A stretch of 12,440 bases of DNA from Porticoccaceae bacterium UBA4026 (GTDB taxonomy: Bacteria > Pseudomonadota > Gammaproteobacteria > Pseudomonadales > Porticoccaceae): assembly GCA_002382445.1 (NCBI GenBank), contig DGAQ01000030.1, positions 1 through 12,440 on the forward strand. Direction: 5' to 3'. Position numbers and translations under genes: made by a program. Positions 5,805 to 12,440 of this stretch are shown one piece after another; positions within the stretch are counted from its first letter, which is position 1; every line of letters starts with the position of its first letter. Below the pieces are notes generated by a model. That model saw only the letters and a program-made list of their open reading frames with translations. It did not search any database and was not told where the DNA came from.

Positions 5805-6581
5805 ATGAACTTAAAACTTCTATCACTGTCTTTTGCCGGACTACTGATCACCGGCTGCGGCGCTAAAGAAACCACCGAGACCCCTGCCATAGGAATGCCC
5901 GCCCTACCGGACGGCGCTTATCTTTTAAGCGATGTGCAGGTCACTGAGAATGGTGAGCTTAGCCTGCTACTGCGCGATCAAATAAAAATCTACTCTAATA
6001 ATCGCTTTATGTACGCCTTTATGAACGCAGAGACCGGCATCGACGTGGGCGCGGGTATTGCCACTTGGAAAAACGGCGTGATGGTGGAGGTGCCGACGGT
6101 AAACCATAATGGTCCAGTTAAAGGTTACAGTTTTGATGTGGCGATTAAGGAAACCGATGACGGTTTTATGCAAACCATTATGGGCATGACATACGACGAC
6201 GGACGGTCACTCGACATGGTCGAGACCTGGGACACCGCGTCGACTAGAACAGGGCTATTTGATGGTCTTTGGCGATTACAAAAGCGCAGTTCGGCGGTCA
6301 TTTCTTCAGCTGATTTTGTGGAAACAAAAATGATCGGTGGCGGCCACTTTATATGGTTGCAGCGATGGTCAACCGATGGCGAAACTCAAAAGTCCTTTGG
6401 CTTTGGCACCATTGATGTCAATGATGACGGCAGTGCCACTGAGACTGGGATGACTAGCTCGATTGAGGATTACGCAGGCACTGAACACCGATTAAACCTG
6501 ACACTCATCGATGATAACCATTTTAGCCAAACCTTTATGATCGATGACGTTGAGGTAACACAAACCTATCAGCGTATGTAG
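5805..6581 (+). CDS. Lipoprotein of unknown function with two similar halves
   Basis: This 258-residue protein has a lipoprotein signal (NLKLLSLSFAGLLITGC, lipidated C18), so it is anchored in the inner or outer membrane. The mature part has no cysteine or transmembrane segment. It appears to contain two related beta-rich halves. The first (about 40-145) has IKIYSNNRFMYAF, then GAGIATW, then an IMGM-to-VETW end. The second (about 155-258) has VETKMIGGGHFIWLQ, then GFGTIDV, then TFMIDD-to-TYQRM. The order recalls small lipocalin-like barrels, but this is a reading by eye. The start is fixed by GAGGG (5794-5798) seven bases before the ATG. It converges on the amidohydrolase gene with 17 bases between stop codons and no obvious terminator. 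Confidence 0.72.
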   Translation: MNLKLLSLSFAGLLITGCGAKETTETPAIGMPALPDGAYLLSDVQVTENGELSLLLRDQIKIYSNNRFMYAFMNAETGIDVGAGIATWKNGVMVEVPTVNHNGPVKGYSFDVAIKETDDGFMQTIMGMTYDDGRSLDMVETWDTASTRTGLFDGLWRLQKRSSAVISSADFVETKMIGGGHFIWLQRWSTDGETQKSFGFGTIDVNDDGSATETGMTSSIEDYAGTEHRLNLTLIDDNHFSQTFMIDDVEVTQTYQRM

Positions 6582-6598
6582 TGATCTATTAGACGACC

Positions 6599-7597
6599 CT
6601 AGGGCCGGTAAATTCGGGTTGCTGTCCCTTGAAACATGGCGTCTTTTTCGTATTCGCTGAAGCCTGTCACCATTTTTTTAAAAGCGTTCCAAATTACCGC
6701 GTAAGAAACAGATAATTTATCAACCGGAAAGTTACTTTCGAACATACATCGGTCAGGTCCAAAACAGTCGATGGCGTGCCGATAATAGCCCTGATGGGCT
6801 GCGACGATTTCGTCTGAATTAGCCGGCAAATCACGTCCATTCCACCCCCAACCATTAATCTCCATGGCCAGGCCTCCGAGTTTGGCCACAACGTTTGGAC
6901 ATTGGGCGAGTTCCCTAACGTCGGCTTTCCATTGCGGAAAAAGTTGCGCCTGTTTTCCTGCATAAGGGCCAACACCAAGGGGTCCACCAAAGTGATCGAA
7001 AATAATGGTGGTCTCTGGGAAAGCACGGGCTAGGTCGGTGAGTTCTGTTATCTGACTGTGCACTAACCAGGCATCAAAGGTGAGCCCCAAAGGCGCCAGC
7101 TTGGCAAAGCCTTCACGAAAGTCATCTTGCATCATTAGTCTTTCAATTCTTCCCGCATACCTATCCACTACAGGGGGGTCGGGGTAAAAAGCGGTAGAGT
7201 GCCGAATACCCCGCAATAAACCCCCAGCCGCCGCGGCATGGGCCTCTAATACCTCATCAACCTGTGCGCCAAGGGTTAAATTGGCATGGCAGACTAAGCC
7301 TAAAATGGGCGGTTTCCCCTGTGTTGCGCCCTGCTGTGACTGTTCTGCCTGAGCTGTTGCAAACTCTGTCTCACCGACAGGTCGTAAATGACTGGGGCCC
7401 TGTGCTCTATATTCGGCCCCGCATTCAATAAACACCGTGCCAACAATGTTGTGCCCCGATTGAGTATCTGCCCACAGCTCATCTAACTCATAGGGCGCAG
7501 TCGCTCGCCAAAGATGGTGATGAGGATCGAAAATTGGCCTCTCAGGATCAATAATGTCTTCTCTTACTTGAGCATGCCAGCGATCTAATTCATTCAT
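6599..7597 (-). CDS. Amidohydrolase-2 family metal-dependent hydrolase (COG3618-like)
   Basis: This is a 332-residue TIM-barrel hydrolase of the amidohydrolase_2 group (PF04909), relatives of which hydrolyse lactones such as fuconolactone and 2-pyrone-4,6-dicarboxylate. The N-terminal metal motif is IFDPHHHLWRA, with H26 and H28. Later strands show the conserved LVCHANL, IIFDHFGGPLGVG and CMFESNFPVDK segments, whose His and Asp complete the active site. There is no signal peptide, so it is cytoplasmic. Its ATG overlaps the stop of a possible 30-codon ORF in an ATGAATGA arrangement, and both follow trhO on the same strand, so they are probably one transcript. Substrate unknown. The neighbours do not identify a sugar pathway. 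Confidence 0.86.
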   Translation of the reverse strand: MNELDRWHAQVREDIIDPERPIFDPHHHLWRATAPYELDELWADTQSGHNIVGTVFIECGAEYRAQGPSHLRPVGETEFATAQAEQSQQGATQGKPPILGLVCHANLTLGAQVDEVLEAHAAAAGGLLRGIRHSTAFYPDPPVVDRYAGRIERLMMQDDFREGFAKLAPLGLTFDAWLVHSQITELTDLARAFPETTIIFDHFGGPLGVGPYAGKQAQLFPQWKADVRELAQCPNVVAKLGGLAMEINGWGWNGRDLPANSDEIVAAHQGYYRHAIDCFGPDRCMFESNFPVDKLSVSYAVIWNAFKKMVTGFSEYEKDAMFQGTATRIYRP

Positions 7598-7682
7598 TGA
7601 TATTAACCTTGCCTTGGGTGGGCGGTATTAACGCCTTGAAGCGCTGACTCAATAGGCTGGCCGGGGCGACGAATTTTTTCAT
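7590..7682 (-). CDS. Possible 30-residue ORF coupled to the amidohydrolase
   Basis: Three bases after the trhO stop, an ATG at 7682 with GAGGT six bases upstream opens a frame of 30 codons beginning MKKFVAPASLLSQRFKALIP. It ends at TGA 7592-7590, which overlaps the amidohydrolase start (ATG 7597). The peptide is basic and mildly hydrophobic, and no family is recognised. It may be a real small protein or merely a leader that delivers ribosomes to the downstream start. The good ribosome-binding site and tight spacing are the only evidence. Confidence 0.35.
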   Translation of the reverse strand: MKKFVAPASLLSQRFKALIPPTQGKVNINE

Positions 7683-7685
7683 AGG

Positions 7686-8660
7686 CTACCTCTGACTATT
7701 TTTTTGCGCTTTTTTGGCTGCACGACGGCGTTCAGTTGCCTCAAAAGCAGCGCTGCCTATATGTTCTTCGCCTCGCTGTTTAGCCAAGTCTACCTGTTTT
7801 TGTCGTTCAGCAAAGCGCTGCTTACGATCTTCTTCTACGACATCATGGCAGTGATGACAAGACAGGCCTTGCTGATAGAACTCAGATTTTTTTTCTTGTT
7901 CGGTAATTGGCATTCGACAGGCATGGCACTGATCATAAGAACCACGCTTGAGATCGTGATCAACGGCAACTCGATTGTCGAACACGAAACATTCGCCTTG
8001 CCATAGGGTTTGGTCTTTGGGCACTTCTTCTAAATATTTAAGAATCCCACCCTCAAGGTGATAGACCTCCTCAAAGCCCTGCTCCTTCATGTAGGCCGTT
8101 GACTTCTCACAACGAATTCCGCCGGTGCAAAACATAGCAATCTTTTTATGTTTGTCTCGATCCAGATTTTTTTGTGCCCAAGCGGGGAAATCACGAAAGG
8201 TTTTTGTCTGTGGATCGATGGCGTTTTTAAAAGTCCCTATCTCTACCTCATAATCGTTGCGCGTATCCACGACCACTACATCGGGGTCAGAAATAAGCGC
8301 ATTCCAATCGCTGGGCTTAACATAGGTGCCGACTACCTGCTGAGGGTCTATACCCTGGACACCCATAGTGACAATCTCTTTCTTCAGCTTAACCTTAGTG
8401 CGGTAAAAGGGAATTTCACTGTGATAAGAGTTTTTCTGATCAATGTTAGATAGCTGAGGCTGTTGTTCTAGCCAAGCCAGCACAAGACCGACATCTGAGG
8501 GAAGTCCCGAAATAGTACCGTTAATACCCTCTGTCGCCAGCAGCAAGGTGCCAAATACATTGCTGTCAGACATTATTGTTTGCAAGGGTGTCTGAAGCGA
8601 CTCGAAGTCGGGCAACGAGACAAATTTGTACAGTGCGCAAGTGAGGTACTTATCTGACAT
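7686..8660 (-). CDS. trhO: tRNA uridine(34) hydroxylase TrhO (rhodanese-like)
   Basis: TrhO (formerly YceA) catalyses oxygen-dependent 5-hydroxylation of U34 in tRNA anticodons, the first step toward 5-methoxy- or 5-carboxymethoxyuridine. The protein has 324 residues, a usual length. An N-terminal domain (about 1-100) contains the family segment LLLATEGINGTISG. A rhodanese domain (about 110-215) holds VDTRNDYEVEIGTF and the active-site loop AMFCTGGIRCEKST with C178. A C-terminal cysteine-rich part follows with CHACRMPI and CHHC, then a basic tail. The ATG at 8660 is preferred, with AAAGGG upstream. A TTG two codons earlier is less likely. It lies 3' of the D-aminoacylase-like gene and 5' of the small ORF and amidohydrolase. 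Confidence 0.95.
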   Translation of the reverse strand: MSDKYLTCALYKFVSLPDFESLQTPLQTIMSDSNVFGTLLLATEGINGTISGLPSDVGLVLAWLEQQPQLSNIDQKNSYHSEIPFYRTKVKLKKEIVTMGVQGIDPQQVVGTYVKPSDWNALISDPDVVVVDTRNDYEVEIGTFKNAIDPQTKTFRDFPAWAQKNLDRDKHKKIAMFCTGGIRCEKSTAYMKEQGFEEVYHLEGGILKYLEEVPKDQTLWQGECFVFDNRVAVDHDLKRGSYDQCHACRMPITEQEKKSEFYQQGLSCHHCHDVVEEDRKQRFAERQKQVDLAKQRGEEHIGSAAFEATERRRAAKKAQKNSQR

Positions 8661-8728
8661 GAACAACCCTTTTGATACCGCTTGAAATATATTGATCCGC
8701 TAATAGAGGCAACTTTTCAACGCCAATC

Positions 8729-8734
8729 ATTATA
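8729..8734 (-). promoter_or_regulatory. Possible -10 box for trhO
   Basis: On the minus strand TATAAT lies at 8734-8729 in the 86-base gap between the D-aminoacylase-like gene and trhO, about 70 bases before the trhO start. No good -35 hexamer was found 16-18 bases upstream, so only the -10 match supports it. Confidence 0.3.
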
Positions 8735-8746
8735 CCTAATCGGCCG

Positions 8747-10237
8747 TTAGAGTGGTGTACTCTCCACTTCACCCAAGAGTCGCTTGCCTGGATATACGCC
8801 ATCAACCGACACTCCATTCTCAACCACCAACTGACCGCCAACAATGACAAACGGAATTCCGGTCGGCGGTTGATAAGGATCACCATAAGCGGCATTAGCT
8901 TGCACTCTGCTGGCATTAAAAATAACAATATCAGCGTCTGCACCCTCTTGAATGCGGCCCTTTCTATCAAAACTAGAGGATGCTTGAGACATCCATTGGG
9001 CCTGATACAGGCTCAACCGCGCCAGCCCGTCCGATAAGGTTAATAACCCCCGGTCGCGCACATAATGGCCTAATACTCGAGAAAAAGTACCGGCCACATT
9101 AGGATTGGTTTTTATACTTAAGTCGACCGCTGGCAGAGCATCAGTTGCCACCATCATCCGCGGCCATTGCAGGGCCGTTTCTATCCAGTCTTCTTTAACG
9201 TAGTGATGATTAACCGACCCCCTAGGTTGTTGTTTGGCATATTTTTCCCAGGTGGCTTTGGTCAACCATTCGCCAGTAGCAACCCACTGAACATCTTCGT
9301 AAGTAATGTCAAACATACCCTGCCAATCACGAAATCGAAACACATCCGCTGAAATGCTAGTGCCACCGGCAGCGTAAGAAAGCGTCTCTGTCGCTATATT
9401 GGCACCGGCATTATTCGCCTCATCAATCATTTGTAACCATTCATCCACCCTTCCCATGGCGTTGTGAGTGATATGCACGATAAACAATGGTGCCCTGGTT
9501 TTTTTAGCCAGATTAATAACCTCAATCAGACCGGCGGTATCGCCAGTGTAACCCCGACGAACATGGACATGGATCGGCACCTGCCTCTCGCCTGCCACCT
9601 CAAATAGCATACGCAATTCATCCGCGGACACCGCCGAGGTAAGGTAATCAAGCAGCACCCCAATACCCAATCCACCTTGATCAATGCCTTGGTTTATCAT
9701 TAGGCGCATGGTTTCAATTTGTTCTGGGCTGGCTGCTGTGGTCCAAGATTTTCCGTTCATCTGAAATGGATCGGTGCTGCCCAGAAGATATTCAGTGCTA
9801 AGACCTTCCATAACCTTAGATCGCACCGCGAAGTGTGCCACTGAGGCGCCGTAATTGAGTTGCGCGCCGTCTTTGTAGTCCTGCCCAAAAAAATCCACTG
9901 GGAAGGCGCCAGCCTCCATATCTAGCTGGGTTGTGACCCCATCTAAGAGGTTCATCTTTTGGCCCAATTGGGTAGGCGTATGGCTGTGAATATCGATAAA
10001 CCCCGGCGCGACCACCAATCCTTTAGCGTCGACGGTTTTTGCCCCCAGCAAAGGTTTCATCGAGATGGATGCAATAGTACCCGCGGTAATGCCGAGGTGA
10101 CGGATACCATCAAGACCGGTCTCTGGGTCTATTACTCTTCCGTTAGCGATAACCAAATCGTAATCTACTGTGTTGCCATGGGAAGTGAAGGCCAGCATCG
10201 CTAATAACACTAAATGAGAAAATCGGACTCTTAACAT
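8747..10237 (-). CDS. Exported D-aminoacylase-like amidohydrolase
   Basis: This 496-residue enzyme of the amidohydrolase superfamily is closest in layout to N-acyl-D-amino-acid deacylases and related hydrolases. A signal peptide (FSHLVLLAMLAFTSHG) suggests a periplasmic location. The small beta domain starts YDLVIANGRVIDPETG, and the metal-site strand is VVAPGFIDIHSHTP with H84 and H86. Further candidate ligands are H223/H225 (PIHVHVRRG), H255 (LFIVHITH) and D366 (MMVATDALP). The C-terminus has the usual GADADIVIFNA. Where classical D-aminoacylases have a bridging Cys in a GVTT-GNCG segment, this protein has GVTTQLDMEAG, with E108 near that place. The ATG at 10237 follows AAAGGG. Substrate class is inferred and could equally be a dipeptide or cyclic amide. 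Confidence 0.82.
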   Translation of the reverse strand: MLRVRFSHLVLLAMLAFTSHGNTVDYDLVIANGRVIDPETGLDGIRHLGITAGTIASISMKPLLGAKTVDAKGLVVAPGFIDIHSHTPTQLGQKMNLLDGVTTQLDMEAGAFPVDFFGQDYKDGAQLNYGASVAHFAVRSKVMEGLSTEYLLGSTDPFQMNGKSWTTAASPEQIETMRLMINQGIDQGGLGIGVLLDYLTSAVSADELRMLFEVAGERQVPIHVHVRRGYTGDTAGLIEVINLAKKTRAPLFIVHITHNAMGRVDEWLQMIDEANNAGANIATETLSYAAGGTSISADVFRFRDWQGMFDITYEDVQWVATGEWLTKATWEKYAKQQPRGSVNHHYVKEDWIETALQWPRMMVATDALPAVDLSIKTNPNVAGTFSRVLGHYVRDRGLLTLSDGLARLSLYQAQWMSQASSSFDRKGRIQEGADADIVIFNASRVQANAAYGDPYQPPTGIPFVIVGGQLVVENGVSVDGVYPGKRLLGEVESTPL

Positions 10238-10433
10238 TTGTTTACCCTTTGTTTAACATTATTTTGTGATCCAGAGAAAATCGAACCACAACCTGCCCCC
10301 ACTTACCGCAACCTAATCACTACTCGTCTTATTTTTCGCTGATTTTACTCTCTGAGTCGAGTATTTAAACACGTTAACTATTAGAATAATTTCGATAACA
10401 AATAAAACATATAGATTGTTCTTAGGGAAAGCT
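10238..10433. other. Divergent intergenic region
   Basis: This is 196 AT-rich bases between two genes that point away from each other, so it must hold promoters for both. No hexamer pair good enough to call was found. A TATAGA at 10410-10415 is too close to the laminarinase start and lacks a -35. GTTAAC and TTTAAA palindromes occur near 10361-10380. Confidence 0.4.
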
Positions 10434-12359
10434 ATGAATAGAGTTAAATTATTATCTGAGGTCTCAAAATTTAGCACCATCGGAATTTTATCACTCGTGC
10501 TTGTGGCTTGTGGCGGCGGAGGTGGCGGCGGATCTGCAGCCCCGAATGCCCCGATCTCCGATACAACACCGCCAGTAATCACTCTGGTCGGTGCAGCATC
10601 AGTCAACCATGAACAGGGCACCACCTACACCGATGAAGGCGCCACGGCGTCTGACACTGTAGACGGTACTCTGTCAGTATCAAGCTCGGGTAATGTAGGC
10701 ACTGACGCCGGCACTTACACTATCACCTATAGCGCGTCTGATGCCGCCGGCAATACTTCCACCGCAACAAGAACCGTGATCGTAGCCGATACCCAGCCAC
10801 CGACGATCACCCTAACCGGCGAATCAGAAGTCTCCCATGAACAGGGCACAGACTATGTCGATGCGGGTGCCACAGCAACGGATGTTGTGGATGATACAGT
10901 CCCGGTGACGATCTCAGGTGAAGTGGGTACTGAATTGGGAGATTACACGCTGACATTTACCGCTACAGATACCGCGGGTAACTCAGCGACGGAAACGAGA
11001 ACGGTGACTGTCATTGAATCTGGGCAACCGCAGGCCATTAGTCTGTCGGTATTTGACGCTGGCCAAGCTAATGTCGCTTTCGATGCCGGCCTAAATGGTG
11101 CAGATTCGGGGATCAGCTGGGGCGGCTGTAGCGACGATGGCGGCGATGCTTGCCCTAATCTGAGCTGGGCAATTGTGCAAGATGCAGACCGAGGTGATGT
11201 ATTACAGATAGAGCACAGCTCTGCAGGACAGCAGGCCATATTCTTTATTAAGACTAATTCCCCGATGGATCTAAGTGCTTATTCTACCGGTAGCATTATC
11301 TTTGACCTCAAAACAATCAGTGGCGATAGCAATTACTCCATGAAAATTGACTGCGTTTATCCCTGCACTTCGGGTGACAAAGCAATCGGTAGTCAGGGGA
11401 CTTTAGACTGGGAAACGGTCACAGTTTCAGTCGCAGAGCTTGTGTCAGCAGGGTTACAGCTAGTGGCAGTCGATACCGGTATCGTCATCTGGGCGACAGC
11501 CTATACCAGCACCATCTTTCAGCTAGACAATATTCGATGGGAAGGAATAGATGATGGTTCTAGTGAACCGCCAATCGGGGGTGATGACGGATGGGAAATC
11601 CCTGCGTTTACAGGGTACCAAGCACAGACCAGTTATGAGGGTTATAGTCAGGTTTGGTCCGATGAGTTTAGTGGTACCGAGGTAGATTCAAATAACTGGG
11701 GATATGATATTGGCGGCGGTGGCTGGGGGAACAACGAACTTGAGTTCTACACTAACCGAAATGCTTACCTGAAAAATGGCCAGTTAGTGATTAGAGCCAA
11801 CCAAGAAAATTATGGTGGCCGTGCCTATACCTCATCTCGCTTAAAAACCCAGGCTAAGCAAAATTTCCAATATGGCCGTATTGACATTCGCGCTGTTATG
11901 CCAGAAGGACAGGGCATCTGGCCTGCACTATGGATGTTAGGGGAAAACTTCCCCACAGTCGGCTGGCCACATAGTGGCGAAATCGATGTTATGGAAATGA
12001 TTGGCGGTGAGGGTCGAGAAAACAGGGTTTATGGAACCGCTCACTGGTACAACCAGTCCAATAGTTCAAATGCAAGTTATGGCGGCAATCGGCTGCTCTC
12101 AAGTGGCGAAACCCTGTCTACCAGCTTTCATGTTTACAGCATTGAATGGGATAGCACCGCCATTACCTGGTACTTGGATGATGTTCAGTTCCATACTATG
12201 ACCATTGATAATTCCGCATCCCTTGCCGCATTTAGAAAAGAATTTTTCTTTATATTTAATATCGCAGTCGGCGGAAATTGGCCTGGAAATCCAAACTCAT
12301 CAACCGTCTTTCCTCAGCGGATGATCGTTGACTACGTGCGGGTATTTCAAAAAAACTAA
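10434..12359 (+). CDS. Multidomain GH16 laminarinase-type lipoprotein (endo-beta-1,3-glucanase)
   Basis: This 641-residue, surface- or periplasm-anchored glycoside hydrolase probably cuts beta-1,3-glucan such as laminarin. A lipobox LVLVAC (C26) is followed by a seven-glycine linker. Two Ig-like domains of the DUF5011/Big type follow (about 44-118 and 120-196; TPPVITL, then ATASDTVDG, then YTITYSASDAAGNTST). Next is a beta-sandwich like the carbohydrate-binding C-terminal part of ExoP (about 202-370, SVFDAGQ to LDNIRWEG) with paired cysteines. The GH16 catalytic domain lies at about 403-641, with WSDEFSG, GGGWGNNELEFYT and GIWPALWMLG. Its active site is GEIDVMEM: nucleophile E516, D518 and acid/base E521. 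The ATG at 10434 has AGGGAAA before it. The frame also opens at a TTG at 10416, but that start has no support. It ends at the last barrel strand with no further domains. Confidence 0.93.
   Translation: MNRVKLLSEVSKFSTIGILSLVLVACGGGGGGGSAAPNAPISDTTPPVITLVGAASVNHEQGTTYTDEGATASDTVDGTLSVSSSGNVGTDAGTYTITYSASDAAGNTSTATRTVIVADTQPPTITLTGESEVSHEQGTDYVDAGATATDVVDDTVPVTISGEVGTELGDYTLTFTATDTAGNSATETRTVTVIESGQPQAISLSVFDAGQANVAFDAGLNGADSGISWGGCSDDGGDACPNLSWAIVQDADRGDVLQIEHSSAGQQAIFFIKTNSPMDLSAYSTGSIIFDLKTISGDSNYSMKIDCVYPCTSGDKAIGSQGTLDWETVTVSVAELVSAGLQLVAVDTGIVIWATAYTSTIFQLDNIRWEGIDDGSSEPPIGGDDGWEIPAFTGYQAQTSYEGYSQVWSDEFSGTEVDSNNWGYDIGGGGWGNNELEFYTNRNAYLKNGQLVIRANQENYGGRAYTSSRLKTQAKQNFQYGRIDIRAVMPEGQGIWPALWMLGENFPTVGWPHSGEIDVMEMIGGEGRENRVYGTAHWYNQSNSSNASYGGNRLLSSGETLSTSFHVYSIEWDSTAITWYLDDVQFHTMTIDNSASLAAFRKEFFFIFNIAVGGNWPGNPNSSTVFPQRMIVDYVRVFQKN
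10565..11020 (+). repeat. Tandem repeat encoding two Ig-like domains
   Basis: Two in-frame units of about 228 bp encode the Ig-like domains of the laminarinase. Identity persists at the DNA level: CCATGAACAGGGCAC occurs at 10607-10621 and again at 10835-10849, exactly 228 bases (76 codons) apart. This suggests a fairly recent internal duplication. Such units can expand or contract by recombination. Confidence 0.8.
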
Positions 12360-12440
12360 CCAGATAATAGCGGCGTCCAACGCCCTAGTCCTAAGGAGGC
12401 AAACCCCTTGAAGAACCAGTATGCGTAATCGTTTAGCCGG
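12360..12440 (+). other. Downstream flank with a Shine-Dalgarno-like site
   Basis: These are the last 81 bases. GGCGT and ACGCC (about 12371-12384) could form a short hairpin but have no T-run after them. AAGGAGG at 12393-12399 is a strong ribosome-binding sequence. The nearest start, TTG at 12408, stops after six codons, and ATG 12421 is 21 bases away. A gene may begin beyond the window, but none can be called. Confidence 0.25.

Noticed and set aside
7704..8453. Two plus-strand ORFs of about 100 residues opposite trhO
   Set aside because: Both are antisense shadows of a fully recognised gene.
10416..10433. TTG start for the GH16 lipoprotein
   Set aside because: The ATG at 10434 has an AGGGAAA site just upstream and gives a normal lipoprotein signal.
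10313..10624. Minus-strand ORF with a proline run
   Set aside because: It is the antisense of the poly-glycine linker of the laminarinase and has no ribosome-binding site or family features.

Overview
The window looks like chromosomal DNA of a free-living, probably marine, gammaproteobacterium. This is inferred from a TrhO-type tRNA hydroxylase, a lipoprotein laminarinase with a glycine-rich linker, Ig-like and carbohydrate-binding modules, a class C beta-lactamase-fold hydrolase and D-aminoacylase-like amidohydrolases. No rRNA, tRNA or CRISPR was seen. No taxon can be fixed from the sequence alone.

Layout. Positions 1-338 hold the upstream end of an IS3-family insertion sequence on the minus strand, cut by the window edge. 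Positions 339-575 are non-coding with short repeated motifs. Positions 576-3135 (+) carry an APC-family amino-acid permease whose 3' end overlaps the start of an exported serine hydrolase. Positions 3270-3692 (-) encode a small three-helix membrane protein of unknown function. Positions 3795-5479 (+) form a compact, visibly AT-richer islet of three small genes: a one-helix membrane protein, an exported cupin and a cytoplasmic cupin. Positions 5480-5804 are mostly non-coding but include a likely remnant of NudC. Positions 5805-6581 (+) encode a lipoprotein with an apparent internal duplication. Positions 6599-10237 are all on the minus strand: an amidohydrolase-2 protein, a possible 30-codon ORF coupled to it, TrhO, and an exported D-aminoacylase-like amidohydrolase. 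Positions 10434-12359 (+) encode a 641-residue GH16 laminarinase-type lipoprotein.

The most unusual feature is in the 3.8-5.1 kb islet. Each of the three genes is preceded by a copy of the same 48-65 bp repeat, and each copy carries a near-consensus sigma-70 promoter (TTGACT/TTGACA, exactly 16 bp spacer, TATGCT/TATGAT). Similarity stops at about the expected transcription start, after which the genes and leaders are unrelated. This resembles a tandem array of 'promoter repeat plus one small gene' units. It does not look like an integron array, because no attC-type structure was recognised. It is the best candidate here for an undescribed arrangement.

Functional links are modest. The permease and the exported serine hydrolase are probably co-transcribed and may work on the same nitrogenous substrate. 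The D-aminoacylase-like enzyme could feed a similar pathway, but that is speculation. The laminarinase points to use of algal beta-1,3-glucan.
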